Notes: generated from the sequence alone by a model not told the origin. A DNA stretch of 64,000 nucleotides from Flavobacterium gilvum (GCF_001761465.1 NZ_CP017479.1:2976001-3040000), one strand, 5' to 3'. Counted from the stretch's first letter, positions 54,647-64,000 are shown. Program-made: numbers and translations.

Positions 54647-57600
54647 TTAAAACTTAATATTAAGATTTATCCCAACGCTCTTCGTTCTCGGCAAAGTAGA
54701 TTGCTCATATCCCTGAGCATTACCACTATTTGAGTTTGATTCAGGATCAATATTGGGTGTGTCTTTGTAAATCACCCATAAATTATGTGCTACAAGTGCC
54801 AATGACAGCCCTTCTATACCAAATTTGCTTAATTTTTCTTTATCAAATTTATATTCTAAAGAAACAGATCTCAATTTTACAAAATCGGAAGAATAAACAA
54901 ATACATTTGAATTTGCATCTTTGAAAGAAGATCTCCAATAATCAAATGCACTAATGTTTTTATTTATTGGATTCCCAGCATTATCAACACCACTAACATT
55001 GATACCTCCTTCTCTTCCTTGCAAAGTCATTGCTTGCAATCCATATCGCACAGATAAAAAGTTTGTATCCGAAAAAATATCTCCTCCTAGCTGAGCATCA
55101 ATTAGAGTTGAAAGTCTCCAATTTTTATATGTAAAATCATTAGTTAATCCCATTCTGTATGGTGCAACTCCATCTCCTGCGTGAACTAATTCCCCTTTCT
55201 GCATATATCCATCATTAGTCAATACTAAGTTTCCTTTTGCATCTTTTAAAGGTTCGTAAGCTTTAATAATTCCAAAAGGCTGACCTTCTTCAAGATAAAT
55301 ACCTCCTACTCCTCCCAAATTTGTCAAAATTTGAGAATTTAGTTCATCAGAAACTTTAACTACCTTACTTATATTATAAGACAAATTGTAATTTACATCC
55401 CATTTGAAATTTTCTTTTTTAATTGGAATACCCCCTATTTGTAATTCAATACCTTTATTACTAATTTCTCCAACATTAATTTTAGTGTTTGCATAACCAG
55501 ACGTAGTTGATAAACTCGCATTGGCAATATCATTTGTGGTAGTTTTACTATACCAAGTAAAGTCCAAATTTAATCTATTGTTAAAGAAAGTATTTTCGGT
55601 ACCAAACTCAATCGTTTGCACATTATACGGTTTTAAGGCCGGATTTGGAATTGTACCTTGCTCAACCTCTGTAATAGGCAAACCATTAAAACCATCCCCT
55701 ATAGGTCGATACGTTAAACTCAATGCATATGGTTCTGGTGCAGCTCCACCAACATTACCAATCGCAGCTCTTAATTTGCTATAGCTCCAAAATTCAGGTA
55801 ACTTTACTACTTCAGACACTACAAAACTGGAACTAACGGAAGGGTAAAAAATATGGTTATTTGAAGTACTCAAAGTAGAAAACCAATCATTACGCCCTGT
55901 AAGCGATAAGAAAAGAAAGTTTTTATATCCCACGTCACCAGAAAAATAAACAGAATTAACTTCAGTATTCGATTCAAAAATTGTCGTTTTCTGGTTATCT
56001 TTAGTATTAGCATAAAAATATTGGTAAGGAATTATAAAATTAGATCCACCAGAACTTGTTTCTTTATAGTAATTGTGTTGACGGTTGGCTCCGACAAATG
56101 CATTAACGTCAAAATCCCCAAAAGTCTTTTTATATCCTAAAATACCTTCCAAGTTATATTCAGATCTTGTATTAATAAGGTTATCGAATCTTCCGTTAGG
56201 GCCATCAACTGCTCCAGTTGGTTCAATTCGTGTGGCATCAAATCCTGTATAATCTTCACCAATTTTTACTTTAGCATAAAAATCTTCTGATATATTATAA
56301 GTTGTTGCAGCCGACAAAATGAATCTATTTTTAGAATCAAAGTTTTTAAAATACTGTGTGACAAAATAAGGATTGTTAATGCCTCCCCAACCTTGAGTAT
56401 AAGGATATTCATTTCCATTTTCATCAACGACAGGATCAGACATCCATAAAATATCAATACTATTTGATAAGAAGTTCATAGCCTTATTGACATTTCCAAA
56501 ACCTCCCCCAATAAGTGGTCTGTTATTACCATCTTCTCTAATGTATTGTCCACTTGCCTCAATAGAAATTTTATCGTTTGGTTTTGCGCTCAGCGACAAT
56601 GCATAGTTGTTTCTCTTATAAGTATTTTCAGGGGTAATACCATCATTATAAACATTACCGATTGAGAAACGGAAATTAGCTTTCTCACTTCCGCCACTGA
56701 ATGCAATTGTGTTCGAATTTGTAAATCCAGTTTGATAAAATTTTTGAATTTGATTTGGTCTTGCTACGTAATCGTGCATTTCACCGTCTATAGAAAGCGT
56801 TGGAAGCCCATCAAATTTTGGTCCCCAAGCCAAAACATAATCACCACGCAATGTTGCAAGATCAGTAAACTTTTGACCTCTGGAACCTTGCCCGTATTGA
56901 TATTGCCATTCTAAATCATTCTGAACCATATCTAAAGAAACACCAGAACTAAATTCAACACCAAGCCCTTTTGAAGCAGTACCTTTTTTGGTTGTAATCA
57001 AAATTACCCCATTAGATCCTCTGTATCCATATAATGCCGATGCAGAACTACCTTTCATCACAGACATAGTGGCTATATCGTCAGGATTCAAAGAACTCAT
57101 CCCATCACCCATATCTGTAGAACTACCTGGACTTTTGAATCCGCTATTATCAACGGGGATACCGTCGATTACGTACAAAGGTTGGTTATTTCCAGAAGCC
57201 GAAGTGTTTCCTCTAATTACCACTCTGGTAGATCCCCCAACACCTGTTGCTGGAGTAGTAACGTTCACACCGGCAACGCGGCCAGAAAGAGCACTCCCTA
57301 GATTGACCACTTTATCCTTATTAATATCTTCATTTTTCAAACCTCCAACGGCGTAACCTAAACTTCTTTTTTGTTTTTTAACGCCTAAAGATGTTACTAC
57401 CACTTCTGTCAATTCCTGAGTTAAAGTCTGCATTTGAACTTGTAAATTATCCGCTGCAGCTGCTTCTGTCGATTTATAACCTACTGAAGTGAAGACAACA
57501 GTATCACCAGGTTTGACAGATAATCTAAACATTCCGTTCTCATCTGTAATTGAACCCGATGTCCCTCCCTTTACTTTTACGGTTGCCCCCAAAACAGGCC

Positions 57601-57712
57601 GTCCTTTCTCATCCGAAACCACTCCGGAAATTGTCTTATTTTGTGCATTCGCACCATGAAAGCACAATACTATTAGAAAAACTAACAGGAATTCATTCAT
57701 AAGTTTTCTCAT
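54647..57712 (-). CDS. SusC/RagA-like TonB-dependent transporter, pair 1
   Basis: A 1021-residue outer-membrane transporter. Order: signal peptide (ending near GANAQN), carboxypeptidase-regulatory-like domain at about 25-95 (ISGVVSDEKGRPVLGATVKV), TonB box region VTSLGVKKQKRSLGYAV, plug domain at about 115-235 (VVIRGNTSASGNNQPLYVIDG), then a 22-strand barrel ending NLNIKF. It forms an operon with susD (16 bp). About 760 bp of non-coding DNA with two perfect palindromes lies upstream. No ECF sigma or anti-sigma gene is adjacent. Confidence 0.94.
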   Translation of the reverse strand: MRKLMNEFLLVFLIVLCFHGANAQNKTISGVVSDEKGRPVLGATVKVKGGTSGSITDENGMFRLSVKPGDTVVFTSVGYKSTEAAAADNLQVQMQTLTQELTEVVVTSLGVKKQKRSLGYAVGGLKNEDINKDKVVNLGSALSGRVAGVNVTTPATGVGGSTRVVIRGNTSASGNNQPLYVIDGIPVDNSGFKSPGSSTDMGDGMSSLNPDDIATMSVMKGSSASALYGYRGSNGVILITTKKGTASKGLGVEFSSGVSLDMVQNDLEWQYQYGQGSRGQKFTDLATLRGDYVLAWGPKFDGLPTLSIDGEMHDYVARPNQIQKFYQTGFTNSNTIAFSGGSEKANFRFSIGNVYNDGITPENTYKRNNYALSLSAKPNDKISIEASGQYIREDGNNRPLIGGGFGNVNKAMNFLSNSIDILWMSDPVVDENGNEYPYTQGWGGINNPYFVTQYFKNFDSKNRFILSAATTYNISEDFYAKVKIGEDYTGFDATRIEPTGAVDGPNGRFDNLINTRSEYNLEGILGYKKTFGDFDVNAFVGANRQHNYYKETSSGGSNFIIPYQYFYANTKDNQKTTIFESNTEVNSVYFSGDVGYKNFLFLSLTGRNDWFSTLSTSNNHIFYPSVSSSFVVSEVVKLPEFWSYSKLRAAIGNVGGAAPEPYALSLTYRPIGDGFNGLPITEVEQGTIPNPALKPYNVQTIEFGTENTFFNNRLNLDFTWYSKTTTNDIANASLSTTSGYANTKINVGEISNKGIELQIGGIPIKKENFKWDVNYNLSYNISKVVKVSDELNSQILTNLGGVGGIYLEEGQPFGIIKAYEPLKDAKGNLVLTNDGYMQKGELVHAGDGVAPYRMGLTNDFTYKNWRLSTLIDAQLGGDIFSDTNFLSVRYGLQAMTLQGREGGINVSGVDNAGNPINKNISAFDYWRSSFKDANSNVFVYSSDFVKLRSVSLEYKFDKEKLSKFGIEGLSLALVAHNLWVIYKDTPNIDPESNSNSGNAQGYEQSTLPRTKSVGINLNIKF

Positions 57713-57913
57713 AATTATTATTGTTATGTTTTTAAATTACATATTGCGTTATTTTAAATTACATTAACACAAAGTCAGTTAATTTATATTAACAACTTCA
57801 TTAGGGATTTTCTTCATAATTTTAGTAGTGACTAATTTCCCAAATTAATATTTCTATATTTCTTTTACCATAAGCGATTATTTTTTTAAATCCCTGAGTT
57901 ATTTATAAATATT

Positions 57914-57929
57914 ACTATATCGATATAGT
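57914..57929. promoter_or_regulatory. Perfect 16-bp palindrome upstream of susC
   Basis: ACTATATCGATATAGT is a perfect 16-bp palindrome, 202 bp upstream of the susC start. A symmetric site this long suggests binding of a dimeric regulator. I found no second exact copy in the window. Confidence 0.5.
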
Positions 57930-57968
57930 CATTTTTATTAAAAAAAGGGAATAATCCTTAAACTGATT

Positions 57969-57983
57969 GCCTAATAATTAGGC
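57969..57983. promoter_or_regulatory. 15-base palindrome upstream of susC
   Basis: GCCTAATAATTAGGC has two perfect 7-base arms around one A. It lies 40 bp from the 16-bp palindrome. It may be an operator, or part of the longer TTAGGCT/AGCCTAA inverted repeat that spans to 58020. Confidence 0.45.
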
Positions 57984-58409
57984 TCCTCTTTATTTGAATA
58001 ATCACAACTATTATTAGCCTAAAGAATCAATAAACTCACCTATTGATTTTCTATCTACTCAATTGGCATTCCTTAAAAACGAACTCCAATTTCTAGCTTA
58101 GAACCAAATTAAATTGTTAAAAAAAACAATAATAACAATTATATTTTTTACAAAATTTAAGTTAAACCGCCTATTAATAAAACAACGATTTAAGAAATAA
58201 ATTATTAATATAAAGCTACTTACATCAAAAATAATCATATTTTACTATTAAAAAAAACAAAATAGCTTCTTTTTTTTCTTTTTTTAAAATTAATGTGCTT
58301 TTAAACCTACTTATTACGGAACAGAACAATCTACCGAATATTTAATAATTGCATCCCAGATTGAGGAATCTGTACTTTAATTTTGCTGTTTAATCGTTGA
58401 CTTGTTATA

Positions 58410-58462
58410 AAAAAAATCTGCGAATCAGCGGTGAATATAACCGTAGATTCGCAGATTTTTTT
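58410..58462. terminator. Terminator downstream of the GH-D gene
   Basis: Arms 58410-58432 and 58440-58462 pair over 23 positions with one mismatch and one G-U, around a 7-base loop. Runs of A and T at the ends supply a T-tail on the minus strand. It starts 15 bases after the gene's stop. Confidence 0.85.
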
Positions 58463-58476
58463 AACAAGAAATGAGT

Positions 58477-60879
58477 TTATTTTTTAAACAAAACAGACCA
58501 TTTTACTTCTTTGGTTGTTGGATTATTTAATACCAAAACTTTCAAAGCATCACTATCAGGGTGATTTTCCCATTTATATGAAGCAGCATCAGTGTCGATT
58601 TTTACATTTTTCCAATTGTTGGTTGCAATAACAATTTTGAAAGGCTCACCCTCAACAACTGTAACTTTTCCAGAAAGTATTTTGTTGTTTTTGTTCCAAT
58701 TCAATTCTTTTACATCCATCCATCCTTGTAAAATATGACGATTGGTCGAAAGTAATTGCGGATCCGATTCCACTTTTTTGATAGCATACATGGTACATTC
58801 CAAACTATTCAATTCTGAACTCAAAGTTGCATTTCCTTCTACTTTTCCAATAAATTTATTTTTCCAGAAATCATAAACGTAAAAATCAGTGTCAGGATTT
58901 AATTGCAACCCTCCTTCAACCATTGATTTATTTAATGATACAGAAATCACTTCTTTATTGTTTCCGCTGTTGAACAATGTAACGGCATGCCAATTCGGTG
59001 TTAATTCCAAATCATAGACTCTTGGATGTTTTTGCCCTAAAAAAGCATCAACAGGTCTTGGACTCTTGATTCCATCATACATTGGATAAATTCTTGAAAT
59101 ATCATGAACCATTTCGGGTGTCAACATACTGAAAGGTGTAGCCAATTCAAGTCTTCCGCTGGTCAATGCCAACATCGTTACCAAAGATTGCCTAACCCCT
59201 TCACTGTGTGTATGAATAGCTTTACTATCTGGATAATAATAAAAAACAGAACGTAATTTATACCATCTCAATCCTCCTGTTGTAACATACTGCGGTTCAA
59301 AAGCATTGGTATCCCAAGCGGTACGTTGAATATCGACAATCCCAGCTGTTACATCAAGTGTAGGACGCTCACTTTCACCCAATGCGCGTTCGTGCAAACG
59401 CCCTTCCGGACCCAAGCCTTCACGAGCCAATTGAAACAATTGACGGTAAGCCGATGTTGTTGTAGCCTGTTTGTCTTCAAATCCCCCTTGTGGATTCCAA
59501 GCAGTTTCTGGATAGTCGAATTTGATTCCCACCATGCCGTCTTTTCTCAGGCGCTTCCACATTGTCAATACATAATCCTGAAAACCTTTATCAGTATAAT
59601 CATAACGCACATTTGGTTGATGATGACGATGATACAAATGCAATTGGCTAATGTCATTATTCAACATCCAATCCGGATGAGCCAAAGCAAAATCATCTGA
59701 TGGCATGCTCGATTGAAAATAAGTTAAAGGAACTCCGTTGCGCTCTTTCACCGCTGCGCACCATTTTGCAAATGTATCATAAGGTGCTGTCAAATGCCCA
59801 AATTTACTCCAGTGCTCATCATCCCACCATCCTTGTTCTGTGTTCCCATCAGTATAACAATACGAATCGGGCTCCACACGAACGGCAACTTTGGTATATT
59901 TGCCCAGACCACATTTGTTGGCATTGTCTAATTCTTCAATCAATGCCGTTGTATTATTAATATCTTTTCCCCCGCTCAAATTTCCAACAGCCCAACCACA
60001 TAAAGTTGGGAAATCATAAACATTGGGTTTTGCATTATTCGCTTTGCGTAAAGCCAATCCGTAATTTTCCAATGCAATAAAAGGATTACTCTCTCCTACC
60101 TCCAAACAATAAGTATCTGGTGCCCAATATTCTTCATTTACTTTTACCAAACGCCCAACTGGATCATTCATCAATAGGTTAATTGTTGATTTCTCTTTTT
60201 TATAAATGGTATTAGCATAAAAGTTTTGGTATTTCAGGCCGCCCCAAACCAATGTTTGACGCTTTCCGTTTACAACGGCTGTAAGCATCATACTATTTGT
60301 AGATTCTCTATCAACATTTTCCAACACCTCTGGCATTGTTACACCGGCAGCACCATTTAATGTTTGTAACGATGTAATCTCCGAGTTAGGGAATATTTTG
60401 GCATCCGAAAATAATTCTGCTTTCATCAAACGACAATCATAAGTCATCGTGTTTTTCATTCCAACCTGATATTCCAAAACGGATTGGTTATCCAAAAGTG
60501 TGAGCGCAAAACGATATTCGGGAAGCACTTTTGTCCCACCTGTAAAAAACAATTCCAGGCGTTTTCCTTTCTTATTATCTAATTGAACTTCTTTTTGTTC
60601 ATAACGAATCTTTAGTTTACCAATGCGGTTATTTCCATAAACAAAAGGAGAATTCCAATTATCTACGGAGAAACGTGCGTTTTGAAAAATGACAAGATTC
60701 GAAATTTTATCTGTTAAAGTGTAATTACCTTTTTTAAGATTAATAGACACCGAAAGTTTGTTGTTTCCGAGCTCAAGCACCGAATCTTTCAATATGACTT
60801 GAGTCTCTATCTTTTGACTTTTGGATTGAGCCAATCCAAATAAAGGAATCAGTAATAATCCTAATATAATTTTTCTCAT
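58477..60879 (-). CDS. Clan GH-D-like TIM-barrel glycosidase (GH36/GH27-like)
   Basis: An 800-residue exported protein (signal peptide ending near GLAQSK). The first 270 residues form a beta-sandwich as in GH36 and relatives. A TIM barrel follows at about 290-640, with the probable nucleophile Asp455 in GIKFDYPETAW, and a C-terminal beta domain. Melibiase-type alpha-galactosidases and relatives such as GH97 and GH31 share this look, so the exact family and substrate are uncertain. It lies 113 bp downstream of susD pair 2, beyond a weak hairpin, so it is probably in the same locus. It may process a galactose-containing glycan taken up by that SusCD pair. Confidence 0.7.
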   Translation of the reverse strand: MRKIILGLLLIPLFGLAQSKSQKIETQVILKDSVLELGNNKLSVSINLKKGNYTLTDKISNLVIFQNARFSVDNWNSPFVYGNNRIGKLKIRYEQKEVQLDNKKGKRLELFFTGGTKVLPEYRFALTLLDNQSVLEYQVGMKNTMTYDCRLMKAELFSDAKIFPNSEITSLQTLNGAAGVTMPEVLENVDRESTNSMMLTAVVNGKRQTLVWGGLKYQNFYANTIYKKEKSTINLLMNDPVGRLVKVNEEYWAPDTYCLEVGESNPFIALENYGLALRKANNAKPNVYDFPTLCGWAVGNLSGGKDINNTTALIEELDNANKCGLGKYTKVAVRVEPDSYCYTDGNTEQGWWDDEHWSKFGHLTAPYDTFAKWCAAVKERNGVPLTYFQSSMPSDDFALAHPDWMLNNDISQLHLYHRHHQPNVRYDYTDKGFQDYVLTMWKRLRKDGMVGIKFDYPETAWNPQGGFEDKQATTTSAYRQLFQLAREGLGPEGRLHERALGESERPTLDVTAGIVDIQRTAWDTNAFEPQYVTTGGLRWYKLRSVFYYYPDSKAIHTHSEGVRQSLVTMLALTSGRLELATPFSMLTPEMVHDISRIYPMYDGIKSPRPVDAFLGQKHPRVYDLELTPNWHAVTLFNSGNNKEVISVSLNKSMVEGGLQLNPDTDFYVYDFWKNKFIGKVEGNATLSSELNSLECTMYAIKKVESDPQLLSTNRHILQGWMDVKELNWNKNNKILSGKVTVVEGEPFKIVIATNNWKNVKIDTDAASYKWENHPDSDALKVLVLNNPTTKEVKWSVLFKK

Positions 60880-60916
60880 CTGATTTATTTTATATTTTTA
60901 TAAACTGTAAATATAA

Positions 60917-60957
60917 AGAAAACCCCGACTTCAAGAAAATTCTTGAGCCAGGGTTTG
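60917..60957 (-). terminator. Weak hairpin between susD pair 2 and the GH-D gene
   Basis: TCAAGAA (60931-60937) pairs with TTCTTGA (60940-60946), and outside it AAACCC (60920-60925) pairs with GGGTTT (60951-60956). T-rich sequence follows on the minus strand. It could reduce read-through into the GH-D gene. Confidence 0.5.
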
Positions 60958-60992
60958 CCATTACTAACTAAAAATATTAACTAAAAAATCAA

Positions 60993-62594
60993 TTAATTTA
61001 AATCCCAGAAGATTTTTGTATTCAAATTATCTTTAGCACTTACTTTAGCATAGTTGTCGCCATTGTAAGTTTTTTCAGAACCTGGATATGTCCATCTTAC
61101 CGGTGGAGTTGTTTGAGCATTACCATTATCAGGTAAGAAATTCATAACTGGCAAGTTTGTTCTTCTTTGTTCTGTCCAGCTATCTTCAGGTTGAACAACG
61201 TTGAAGTGAATATATCTTTGGAAACCAATCAAAGCCATTCTCGCTGCAGGTGTTGTAGCCAACGCAAAGTTTACTGCAGGCATAGCAATATAAGCATCGA
61301 CTTCAGCAGCTGTAGGAACAGTAGCAGGCAAGAAACCTGTATCATTTGATCGTTTAGCAATTTCTACATAAAAATCAACCGATTGTCTGATAGCTGTTTC
61401 ATAAGCTGTTTTTGCAGCAGCTATATTACCAGTTCTCACATAATATTCAGCAACAATTAAGTTCATTTCAGGAGCATTGATTAATGTACCAGGGAACCAT
61501 TTATTACGGCTTAAAGCTGAACGGTTGTATATTGCAATTACAGCATCTTGATTCATCAATTTATCTTGGTTAACAGAATTATCCATTTGATCAAGACCGA
61601 TATAAACTCCATTTGCTTTTGTTCCTGGTTCAAACAACCAAGGTTTACGTGGGTCGTTGTTAGTATTCATGTGGTCAATCATCAATTTTGGAGCTGCATT
61701 ATTGTTCCAAGATTCTAAACCATCTTTAAACCCTTCAGAACTCAATATTGTTCCACCACCACTATCCTTAGTATCTTGATTGTAAACTTTGAATTCGATA
61801 TTATCTGCATTAGTGGCAACATAATTTCCACCAGAGATAATCTCAGCCATTTCAGTGGTTGCTCTTGCTTGGAAAGCTGGAACTGCAGAAACTCTGTTCA
61901 ACATTCTTAAACGTAAAGAATTACAGTATTTTTTCCATTTTGTTAAATTCCCTTTGTTGATCAAATCTTGGTTTTTAAATTCCAAATCAACTTTAGGAGT
62001 AAGCGTAATAGTGTTCAACTCAGTTGAAAACGCTTTCAAATCATCCAACATTTTGGTATAAATTGCCTCTTGGCTGTCATATTTTGCATTTGCACTAGCG
62101 TAATTTCCACCGGTCATACTAATTTTTCCAGCTTCAGAGAAAGGAATATCTCCAAAATTATCAACCATTTTTTCAGCATGCTCATACAAATAAATAGTTG
62201 AAGCAATAGTATAGATTCTGTTTGCCGTTTGCTCTGAAGCAGGTAAAGCAGCCATCACTCTTTCTAATTCTCTATATTGTGCAAGGAACCCATAAAATCT
62301 ACCCCATCTGTCAAGAGAAGCAGCCCCTACAACATATCTACCTGATATATTAGTAAATCCGTGCGCCTGAGTATAGCTTAGGGAAGTTTGTCTAATTACG
62401 GTAAAATAGTTCCAATACGCCGGAATCACATCTTCCCAGTTTCTTTTCATAAAACCAGCAAACTGTTTGGGAACAGTGGTTGTTTCAACTGTAGCCGGAT
62501 TTTTGTAGGCATCCTCAAAATCAGATTGCGAACAAGAAGCAAATAAACTTGCAACAGTCGCTATTGATATATAAATTAATTTTCTCATGTTCAA
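60993..62594 (-). CDS. SusD/RagB-like lipoprotein, pair 2
   Basis: A 533-residue SusD-like lipoprotein of the PF12771 group. The lipobox is LFASC, followed by SQSDFEDAYKNP, an acidic stretch like the surface-export signals of this phylum. MVDNFGDIPFSEAGKI and KWKKYCNSLRLRMLNRVS match the family. A second Met two codons in (62588) is an equally possible start. It pairs with the truncated susC 24 bp upstream. Sequence identity with SusD pair 1 looks low outside family motifs, so the two pairs probably bind different ligands. Confidence 0.92.
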   Translation of the reverse strand: MNMRKLIYISIATVASLFASCSQSDFEDAYKNPATVETTTVPKQFAGFMKRNWEDVIPAYWNYFTVIRQTSLSYTQAHGFTNISGRYVVGAASLDRWGRFYGFLAQYRELERVMAALPASEQTANRIYTIASTIYLYEHAEKMVDNFGDIPFSEAGKISMTGGNYASANAKYDSQEAIYTKMLDDLKAFSTELNTITLTPKVDLEFKNQDLINKGNLTKWKKYCNSLRLRMLNRVSAVPAFQARATTEMAEIISGGNYVATNADNIEFKVYNQDTKDSGGGTILSSEGFKDGLESWNNNAAPKLMIDHMNTNNDPRKPWLFEPGTKANGVYIGLDQMDNSVNQDKLMNQDAVIAIYNRSALSRNKWFPGTLINAPEMNLIVAEYYVRTGNIAAAKTAYETAIRQSVDFYVEIAKRSNDTGFLPATVPTAAEVDAYIAMPAVNFALATTPAARMALIGFQRYIHFNVVQPEDSWTEQRRTNLPVMNFLPDNGNAQTTPPVRWTYPGSEKTYNGDNYAKVSAKDNLNTKIFWDLN

Positions 62595-62618
62595 TTTTTT
62601 AAATTATGCTTTATTAAA

Positions 62619-64000
62619 TTAGAAAGAAACTCTCAACATACCTCCAAAAGTTCTTGTAGATGGAGTCAATCCTGCATTGTTTACGTTTTGAGACCATCTT
62701 GATCCAGCCGTAGTTGCCTCAGCATCCATATCTTTAACTGTTCTGTAGAAATAAAACAAGTTACGTCCGAAAACTGAAAAACTTATTTTAGAGGCTCCAA
62801 TTCTATTAGCTATTGAAGTAGGTAAAGCATACGCTAATGACAACTCTCTTAATTTGATGTAATCATTTCTTTGGATATAATCTTTGTAAATTGAGTTACT
62901 TCCGTATTTAGGGCCTCCCCAGTTGTAAGAGTAGTTATAGTATCTTTCTTGTGGAATTACATTTTTGTTTACTGAACCATCAGCAAGTACTCCATCCATT
63001 AACATACCATCATTAAATACTCTTTCTCCATTTGGACCAGCAGTAGTTCCAACAGGTACTTGATACCCCACTTGGTTTTTATCTTGGTAATAAGACAGAC
63101 CTCCATGCTCAGTATCCATAGCTCCTAAACTCTTTTCAGTCAAACCACGGCTTGTTAACCAACTGATTCCAGATGGCATAACATAACCTCCATAAGAATA
63201 ATCAATATTTACGTCTAAAGTAAAAGCTTTATAAGTAAATGAATTTATTAACCCTCCAATTCCACTAGGCATTGCAGTACCATATTTTTCCCATTTGTCA
63301 CCATCCAATTGGTAAGTACCGTCATCACCAACGATTTGTTTTCCGTTAGCATCTACTCTGATTGGGTGAGCATAAAGACCTCCCATTGATTCACCTACAA
63401 CAGATTTTAACTGTGCACCATCCTCGTAGTCTGCATGCAATAACTCAGTGGCACCATTGGCTAATTTCACAATTTTGTTAATGTTTTTAGCCCAGTTCAA
63501 AGTAACGTCCCAAGAAAAATCCTGAGTTCTAATAGGAGAACCTGTTAAAGCAATCTCAAAACCTTGATTACTCAACTCCCCTACGTTGGCCAAGATAGAT
63601 GTTGCCCCTGTAGTTGGCGCCAAAGACATATCTAAAATTTGATCTTTAATTTTTGCATTATAGTAAGAGAAATCCAATCCTAATCTTCTGTCTAAGAATT
63701 TAGTTTCGAAACCTACCTCAATTTCATTTTTCATCTCTGGTTTGATTCCCTCATTTCCATAACTAGACGATGAATTTGTAATCAATATAGGGCTAGTAGT
63801 TCCTTGAGTACCAAGTGTAGATTGATTAAAAGCAACGTTAGCACGGTATGGATCAGGGTAATTACCCACTTTACCCCAAGAACCACGAATTTTTGCATAA
63901 TTGATTACTTCCGGCAATTTAACAGCATCTGATAATATGAAAGAGGTGTTAATTGAAGGATAAATAAACGAATTGTTATTTGGGTTCATTGTAGAAGTAC
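62619..64000 (-). CDS. SusC-like TonB-dependent transporter, pair 2 (partial)
   Basis: The 3' part of a susC gene; the 5' part lies beyond the right edge. About 460 residues of outer-membrane barrel are visible, including the VINYAKIRGSWGKVGN strand, the GFETKFLDRRLGLDFSYYNAK strand pair typical of SusC, and a C-terminal strand ending TFGGMLRVSF. The plug, regulatory domain and signal peptide are missing from the window. It lies 24 bp upstream of its susD. Confidence 0.93.
   Translation of the reverse strand, partial: TSTMNPNNNSFIYPSINTSFILSDAVKLPEVINYAKIRGSWGKVGNYPDPYRANVAFNQSTLGTQGTTSPILITNSSSSYGNEGIKPEMKNEIEVGFETKFLDRRLGLDFSYYNAKIKDQILDMSLAPTTGATSILANVGELSNQGFEIALTGSPIRTQDFSWDVTLNWAKNINKIVKLANGATELLHADYEDGAQLKSVVGESMGGLYAHPIRVDANGKQIVGDDGTYQLDGDKWEKYGTAMPSGIGGLINSFTYKAFTLDVNIDYSYGGYVMPSGISWLTSRGLTEKSLGAMDTEHGGLSYYQDKNQVGYQVPVGTTAGPNGERVFNDGMLMDGVLADGSVNKNVIPQERYYNYSYNWGGPKYGSNSIYKDYIQRNDYIKLRELSLAYALPTSIANRIGASKISFSVFGRNLFYFYRTVKDMDAEATTAGSRWSQNVNNAGLTPSTRTFGGMLRVSF

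Larger units (their letters stand above)
57713..58476. other. Non-coding region upstream of susC pair 1
   Basis: About 764 bp, AT-rich, without a defendable gene. It contains two perfect palindromes (57914-57929 and 57969-57983), a loose inverted repeat TTAGGCT/AGCCTAA linking 57977-57983 to 58014-58020, a minus-strand TATTTTTG at 58233-58226, and the GH-D gene terminator at 58410-58462. It should hold the susC promoter and a long leader. Confidence 0.6.

Overview
The window is AT-rich DNA from a member of the Bacteroidota, most likely a Flavobacterium or close relative. The support is a SprB-like gliding adhesin with PorP/SprF and PorE-like partners (type IX secretion), two SusC/SusD pairs, start sites without strong Shine-Dalgarno sequences, TAnnTTTG-type promoter elements and flavobacterial intergenic palindromes.

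Left part (1-15,264): the 5' end of polyphosphate kinase and sixA on the minus strand, then about 1 kb of very AT-rich non-coding DNA with three diverged stem-loop repeats. A plus-strand surface-adhesin cassette follows: a 2968-residue SprB-like protein with twelve near-identical 231-bp repeats, a PorP/SprF outer-membrane protein, a small TPR protein, and a PorE-like TPR/beta-propeller/OmpA protein. A 24-bp perfect hairpin closes the cassette.

Middle-left (15,276-22,206): minus-strand housekeeping genes. These are a CAP-domain lipoprotein, pdxH, rnz, a small STAS-like protein, pyrB, pyrR, a FdtA-type cupin, and an ABC-F ATPase with one intact and one degenerate ATP site.

Right two thirds (22,249-64,000): a large glycan-utilisation region that reads as an N-glycan (possibly plant-type N-glycan) polysaccharide utilisation locus. 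A GntR/UTRA regulator heads a run of 13 minus-strand genes with short gaps: PNGase F-like amidase, ROK kinase fused to mannose-6-phosphate isomerase, sugar porter, TIM-barrel isomerase/epimerase, YncE-propeller/phosphatase, GH38, GH92, a six-hairpin glycosidase, DUF4838, GH120-like, xylosidase-type GH3, and a second GH92. A T-tailed hairpin ends the run. Divergent from it are a second PNGase F-type protein with a different N-terminal domain, a GH29 fucosidase and an M28 peptidase. Next come SusC/SusD pair 1, a clan GH-D TIM-barrel enzyme with SusC/SusD pair 2, and the window ends inside the second susC.

How the genes would work together (inference): amidases cut glycans from asparagine, the peptidase handles the peptide, fucosidase and xylosidase-type enzymes remove core decorations, GH92/GH38 enzymes release mannose, the SusCD pairs and sugar porter carry products inward, and the ROK-isomerase fusion turns mannose into fructose 6-phosphate in one polypeptide. 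No substrate can be proved from sequence alone.
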